Assembly (NCBI GenBank): GCA_019649035.1
Contig: BMAT01013347.1
Coordinates: forward strand, 125,823-162,681
Origin: Elysia marginata
Lineage: Eukaryota > Mollusca > Gastropoda > Plakobranchidae
Reading direction: 5' to 3'
DNA: 36,859 nucleotides
This document shows positions 32,178-36,859 of this stretch, in pieces (the stretch's first letter is position 1; each line of letters opens with the position of its first letter). Under the pieces are notes generated by a model. It searched no databases. It saw only the letters and a program-made list of their open reading frames with translations, and was not told where the DNA came from. The position numbers and the translations under genes are program-made.

Positions 32178-33798
32178 TTATTTATAGTTGAAATCAAGTC
32201 TGCGTTCCTTCATGGAGGCGAATTTGTCAATCACCTTTGAGTGGAAATCTTTGTCGCTTGTTACGATATCCGAGTGAATTGTTAACACTGCTAAAGCATT
32301 CAGTCTGTCCTGGCCCATTGAATTTCGAAGGAAAGTCTTGATTCATTTCAAGGTGCTGAAACAACGTCCACGCCTGTTGACGTTCTTGATTGGAATTGTT
32401 TAAACAAAACTTCAGATTGAAGAACTATTTTCTTGAAAAAATCTAAGAAATTATTAAACTTGTCATCCTCAAGCAGCGATAACAACCTCACAGCTTCGCG
32501 AGTTGTCTTGTCGTCCCACTCGTCGCTGAGTATAATGTTATTTAAACAAACAGCAATTTCCTCTTGATAGTCTGACACACTGTTCACAACCCTGGATTGG
32601 AAATTCCACCGAGTTTCACATGTGCGGGGGAGAGAGCGGTTTGTTATCTCTCTCAAGGCGTCAGCGCGCTTTGAAGATGAATGAAAAAATGTTAAGAGCC
32701 AGAAATATTCGCGAAAAAAATTCGAGCATCTGGGACAATGCTGCTTGCCTTTTTAGGACTAGATTTGCTTGTTGTGCATAACAGTGCACAAAGTAAGCAT
32801 AGGGATAATCAGTTCTGAACAAAGTTTTAACTACACCAGTCGCACCACTCATTACAGCTGCGCCATCATAAGTTTAAGCAATTAATTTATCTTTCAAAGC
32901 AAACGGGCTTAGTTCTTGTTTAATCACTGCACATAAACCGATCGCCGACCTGTCGCTTACGTTAACAAACTTCAAAAAGTGTTCCACAGGTGCGTTATCA
33001 ACAATTAATCGAAGAAAAATGACAAACTGGGATCTACAAGAAATATCTGTTGTCTCATCTGCCTCGACAGAGACAAAAAGGGCCTTTTGAATTCTCTTAC
33101 AAAGTTCATCCAAATAAACTAGGTATATGGAATCTAAAATTTCATTTTGAATCTGTGCTGATGTATATTTTCCTACAGTTGCGTTTTCTAGGTGCTCATT
33201 TAGAGACAACTCAAAGTCTGCTAATAAGTTTATAAGGTTTAGAAACACTCCTCGTTTTGAATAGGATTCACTTCATCGTGACCCCATTTACACCACAAAA
33301 GACAATGCATTTGATAATTTTCTCAAGCAGTTTTCTATTCTTAGTAACACGCTCGGTGTGTCGTAGTACTGATAAACGATAGCCAGAATCGACTTGGCTT
33401 GCGATGTGCACAGTTCCAAACACCTTTAACTTTGTTGTCGAATTCAGATGAACATTTGACTTTTGATGTTTCGAAGCTTTGTCATAAAAATTTTTTAGAT
33501 TTGTAAAGCCTTTCCCAGTACATTGAGTTTCAGAAGTGCCGTCACCAAACAACAAGCAATTAAAACAAAATAAACATTTTCGTTCGATACCCTCTGTGAG
33601 CCACGAAAAACGATCGTACCAATAATTCTGAAATGATCTATTTTGTTTTCCATCTTTTACACACAACACAAAGTCTTTGGGCTGGTGTGGACCAAGTCTT
33701 TTTATGGCAAGCTTCTCCTCTCTATCTAAACTATTGAATTTAATGCTGAGCAGATAGTCTGCATGATTCATGTCCAACAAAAGAATATCAGCAGACAA
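32178..33798 (-). pseudogene. hAT-superfamily transposase, ZMYM1/DUF4371 type, broken and internally deleted
   Basis: The minus strand reads, from 33798: a TTF-type zinc-finger-like region with the GFTNLKNFYDKASKHQKSN block and CLFCFNCLLFG; then the DUF4371/RNase H-like core with SVEADETTDIS and TYDGAAVMSG followed by YFVHCYAQQANLVL; then CETRWNF; and finally the hAT dimerisation tail ending at a stop at 32178-32180 (FLRNSMGQDRLNALAVL). Visible breaks are a frameshift near 33265, a TAA just before TYDGAAV near 32871, a frameshift in a T-run near 32690, and another near 32350. At that last point the insertion domain between CETRWNF and the dimerisation tail is largely missing. Ends may lie near 31834 and 34325 (see the separate repeats). 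Confidence 0.88.
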
Positions 33799-34069
33799 TC
33801 AATCGCGATAAATAAACTAATCTAGATCTACACTGGGGTTCCCTACACCATTACTTCAAGTCGCATAAACTCCCCCTAGGCCAAATCTAAAGAGAGACCA
33901 CAAGTTAGGCCTGCTGCGACCCTGTGTGCTAGGAGGCTAGCCTTGAAATCATACTACTGCAGCAGTCAAATTACGTCATGCGCTTGCCCTTCCCATATTG
34001 TTTAATATAACAATCGCATCGTGGGAAACCCAAAAACCCAAAACAGCGAGGGCTAGCCTCCTAGCACAC
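33799..34069. repeat. 19-bp perfect inverted repeat beside the hAT remnant
   Basis: GTGTGCTAGGAGGCTAGCC at 33924-33942 is matched exactly by its reverse complement at 34051-34069, with 108 nt between. It lies just upstream of the transposase N-terminus, within what would be the 5' non-coding part of the hAT element. It could be a subterminal repeat or a small nested foldback element. Confidence 0.7.
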
Positions 34070-34640
34070 TGATTGGCTGCTGAATACTACGTAATTGCGA
34101 TTGGTTGGGAAGAATACTACACCTTAGCACACTTTAATCCGATTGGTTGCCACAGTCTTGCGTTAAAATGTAAACAAATCCGGATGAATGGGCTATCATG
34201 AAGGATAAACAAAAAGAAGCTCTATCTTGATGGGTGACAGTGACTGTTCGGTAGGGGGGGGGTAGCAGGGAAAGAGGGAGGGGGGAGGGGCTTAGCCTTT
34301 GCAGCCTTAGAGTAGCTACGCGCTTGATTATATCAATTGAATGGTGACAATATGCACTTTTACTATGGTTTACAATTTTATTTTTCAAAATAAGGGACTT
34401 GTCACACATTTCATCCCTAATTTGAAACGTTATGGTAAATTATTGGCTTTTTACACAAACATGTCAGATAGAAAAAAAATTTCCGGCTAAGACGTTATAA
34501 GCTGAAATGGCATAACTTGCATTGAACACACGCACACACACACAAAATATTTACATGTAGAAATACCAATTATCATATCAATGCGCAACAATTGTTGCAC
34601 ATATTATGCTGTTGCATACCAGCACCTAACTCCATACATT
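34070..34640. other. Probable hAT 5' end region and intergenic DNA
   Basis: Three spaced GATTGG(C/T)TG words (about 34071, 34098 and 34140), two of them followed by GAATACTAC, form a short direct-repeat cluster. A run of G at about 34253-34290 is followed by GTAGCTACGCGC near 34312-34323. In reverse complement this resembles the GGCGTAGCTA start and C-rich beginning of many hAT elements. A CA microsatellite lies near 34530-34545. No gene is seen. Confidence 0.45.
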
Positions 34641-36590
34641 TCAATTACTTCGACTGCATGCGCATTTTCACAGTGGTGAACATTTCAGACTTGTTTTGGC
34701 ACATTTGGAAACAGGAACGCGTCTTTACAAGCGCATTTTACTAGCTCGCTACAGGCTTTGGAGACTTCAGGATCTGTCATCCACACAGGTTCCCATGAGT
34801 CCTCTGTCTGTCTCCAAGCAAAATCTTGTGCTGATGGAAGATCAAACTGAGCTTGTGTACTTTTTGTCCATATTCCTGCTTGGTAAATAGCGCGTCGCAC
34901 ATGGTGGAACAAACAATTTTTATGTGGTTGGTAGTTTGTCCATGGGTGTATTCATTTCATATATGAGAAATAAGCACTTTCCTTGCCTCATCAAAATAAC
35001 TTAGGAGGCTGGTCTTGTCATATAGAAATTAGAATGACAACAAGTCTTTCTAGGACACTGAAACAATCACTATCTTCATCGAGATGTATGAATGGATGAT
35101 CTGCAAGATGTGCCATTGCCTCAGTATCATCAGAGTATGCCTGCCACGCTGTTTTCTTTCCCTTGCCGAAGAGCATAGATGTTGTATCACAGCCCGTGAA
35201 TGCGTGGAATTAAAGGGCAAGGCCTTGGACTTTCCCACTCCCAAAGAGGCACAGATATCATTCAGGTGAAAAGAACTGGAGATGTTAATCCATTCCAAAG
35301 GTAATCCAAATAAATGCAATTAAGTAGGCTGTGAGAAGGTCGTGGAAGACTCCAACCACGATATCGACTACATCTGCAGTTCTCACTTAAACAGTTTTCG
35401 TTCCATGTTGAAGCGCACGAACTAGATGAATCACTATTCTAGTGTTTGCTTCTTCATGATTACAATGTCCCATGGTGCTGGGTGTCACCAACCGACACTC
35501 CAGCCTCCCCACCATGTCGTGTAGAATGAACACATTTGCTTGCTGACCACGCGAAGTTTTCAATTTTGAGTGTTAAAAAAATAAACAGCTCTGTCTTGTT
35601 CTTCGGGTTGCGAAGGAATTCCATCCATTTGATAGGAACCTCGGCATCTCCTGTCACTTTTTTGCGGATTCCTGGTCCTGTTTTCCCTTGTCGATTCCTT
35701 TGTCAAGTCTATAGTCATCCAAAACAACGCCTAATCTAAAAGTTGTTTGTAACTGGTTTTCTAGATGGGGAATGCAGACTTTATCAGCATATTGATTAAA
35801 TGTGCACACCGCTTTAGCAGGGAGGCTGTGTACAACAACTGCACCATCCATGACTTTGCAGTCAAATGTTGCTGGTGGATCTGCTGTGAGTTTACATTTG
35901 AGACAAAATAACATATCAGACTTGTTGCTTGAGAGACGGAGCTTTCCTAAGTTGGAGAGGGAAGGAGGGTAGGATTGTATTTAGTGAGCGAAAAACTCGT
36001 CTTATTTACTCTCGCGTCTTTGCATCGCTACGTAGAGCTGACCAAAGAGGGAAACATTGTTTTGTAGGACCTTGATTCTGTTTGTCTGGTGTTCGATGAC
36101 TCGTTGCTTTTGCTCGAAAATGGTGATTGAGTTTCTTGTGACTGGGTCGTGTATTGATTTGCTCCGTTCATAAAAACACGTATTTGACAAATTCCGTGTT
36201 TTGTTTTTTCCCAATCCGTTCAAATTCAATGTTTCGCAGTTTGTCAACTGACATATCCACGCTAGTGCGACTATCAAGACTTACTAGTTCTGCAAAATCG
36301 TCCACGAACGGATTGCCCATCTCTTTAAAAGTGTTTAAAAGCTTGTTGACTTGAATATGGAAGGTCTTTTGGATTTGAAGATTTTGCTCGTGATGAGGAG
36401 GTTGCCTTTCTTCATTTTCATCCATGCATGTGTCTTCAAACTGCTCTATTAATCTAGAAGTTTCTGCACCCGAGAGCATCCATCTTCTCAAAACAGAAGG
36501 GTTTTACTTGATTCCTATCACACCACCTGAGCCTTTGACCAGTTTTTTTCCTCGTTCATGAGCTTGATAAAAAGGTATTGACGAAAATTT
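34641..36590 (-). pseudogene. Decayed copy of a multi-copy invertebrate protein family of unknown function
   Basis: Minus-strand pieces in order: KLVKGSGGVIGIK (about 36560) ending at an in-frame TAA (36505-36507); LRRWMLSGAET; HHEQNLQIQKTF; FKEMGNPFVDDFAELVSLD; after a frameshift near 36190, FEQKQRV then NNVSLFGQLYVAMQRRE, two stops near 36000, and YPPSLSNLGKLRL; KVMDGAVVVHSLPAKAV; PHLENQL; after another shift, WMEFLRNPKNKTELF; a THSRAVIQHL region at about 35200; RRAIYQAGIW, DFAWRQ and PVWMTDPEVSKACSELVKC; and a Cys-rich end in a further frame to TGA at 34641-34643. I recall this order of blocks from many near-identical uncharacterised proteins of corals and bivalves. Function and mobility are unknown to me. 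At least three shifts and four stops make it a pseudogene. Confidence 0.75.
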
Positions 36591-36639
36591 GTTTTCAGTG
36601 CTTGTGATCAATGAATTCATTTAGGTGTCGAAGAGTTTG

Positions 36640-36859
36640 TTACTTGCTGGGCATCGATGTATACAAAGGCGAAATACACATCACGTAGAATTCCGTCCAC
36701 GAGCCTCGGGAATGCCTGTGCAGCATTTTTTAATCCAAAGGGCATCCTCAGAAATTCCCATAGACCAAAAGGTGTTGTTACAGTCGTTTTCTGAATGGAG
36801 GAGGGTGCAAGTGGTATTTGGTGATAGCCTCGAACCAGGTCGACTTTAGAGAATATGGT
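36640..36859 (-). mobile_element. Ty3/gypsy-type reverse transcriptase fragment, cut by the window edge
   Basis: The minus strand, entering from the right edge, encodes the classic reverse transcriptase block [17 protein letters not shown], then [20 protein letters not shown], then FAFVYID. The catalytic Tyr-x-Asp-Asp motif is not complete: homology stops after the first aspartate, where the next residue is Ala, and the frame soon ends. The fragment is therefore inactive and truncated. It lies directly upstream, on the same strand, of the pseudogene at 34641-36590. The rest of the element is outside the window. Confidence 0.85.

Noticed and set aside
36625..36849. 74-codon + strand frame at the right end
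   Set aside because: Antisense shadow of the reverse transcriptase fragment.
1..36859. CRISPR arrays, operons, bacterial promoters, tRNA or rRNA genes
   Set aside because: None seen. The DNA is eukaryotic, and the only tRNA-like boxes belong to SINEs.

Overview
The window reads as invertebrate nuclear DNA, most likely from a gastropod mollusc. It is AT-rich, has long introns with GT-AG borders, carries many decayed transposon fragments, and is rich in short palindromic words (AGGCCT, ACATGT, TCTAGA, AGATCT) that I associate with snail genomes. The organism call is inference from style; no single gene here is diagnostic. A 554-base run of N marks an assembly gap.

Left half (412-13497, + strand): a five-exon coding structure can be assembled by eye (430-919, 2885-2962, 4801-4848, 9292-9402, 11897-13497). 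The 5' non-coding exons lie outside the window. Every internal junction is phase 1, and the joined frame is 2328 nt (775 codons plus stop). The product is an unnamed nuclear-type protein: an N-terminal helical module, short acidic linkers, then a long lysine-rich helical tail. Its introns contain remnants of four non-LTR retrotransposon tails and two tRNA-derived SINE pieces.

Middle (13.5-30.2 kb, + strand): two further single-exon 3' modules each encode four C2H2 zinc fingers (27311-27850 and 29702-30226). Both have good splice acceptors, no obvious own start, and an open frame only when entered in phase 0, whereas the upstream exons leave in phase 1. A 26-nt microexon at 21875-21900 enters in phase 1 and leaves in phase 0, which is the adaptor needed. 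It also has a second donor 5 nt upstream that keeps phase 1. My working model is a locus in the style of Drosophila lola or mod(mdg4): one shared 5' module spliced to alternative 3' ends (lysine-rich tail, zinc-finger set A, zinc-finger set B, perhaps others). The linkage is inferred from phase arithmetic and is not proven. The same region holds a LINE tail (17.5 kb), a palindromic MITE (20.2 kb), a mariner remnant (22.2-23.0 kb) and an inverted-repeat element whose interior is the N gap.

Right end (31.8-36.86 kb): decayed mobile DNA on the minus strand. It comprises a hAT transposase of the ZMYM1/DUF4371 type with an internal deletion, a broken copy of a multi-copy invertebrate protein family of unknown function, and the end of a Ty3/gypsy reverse transcriptase cut by the window edge. 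Every mobile fragment whose strand I could read, across the whole window, lies on the minus strand, opposite to the gene.
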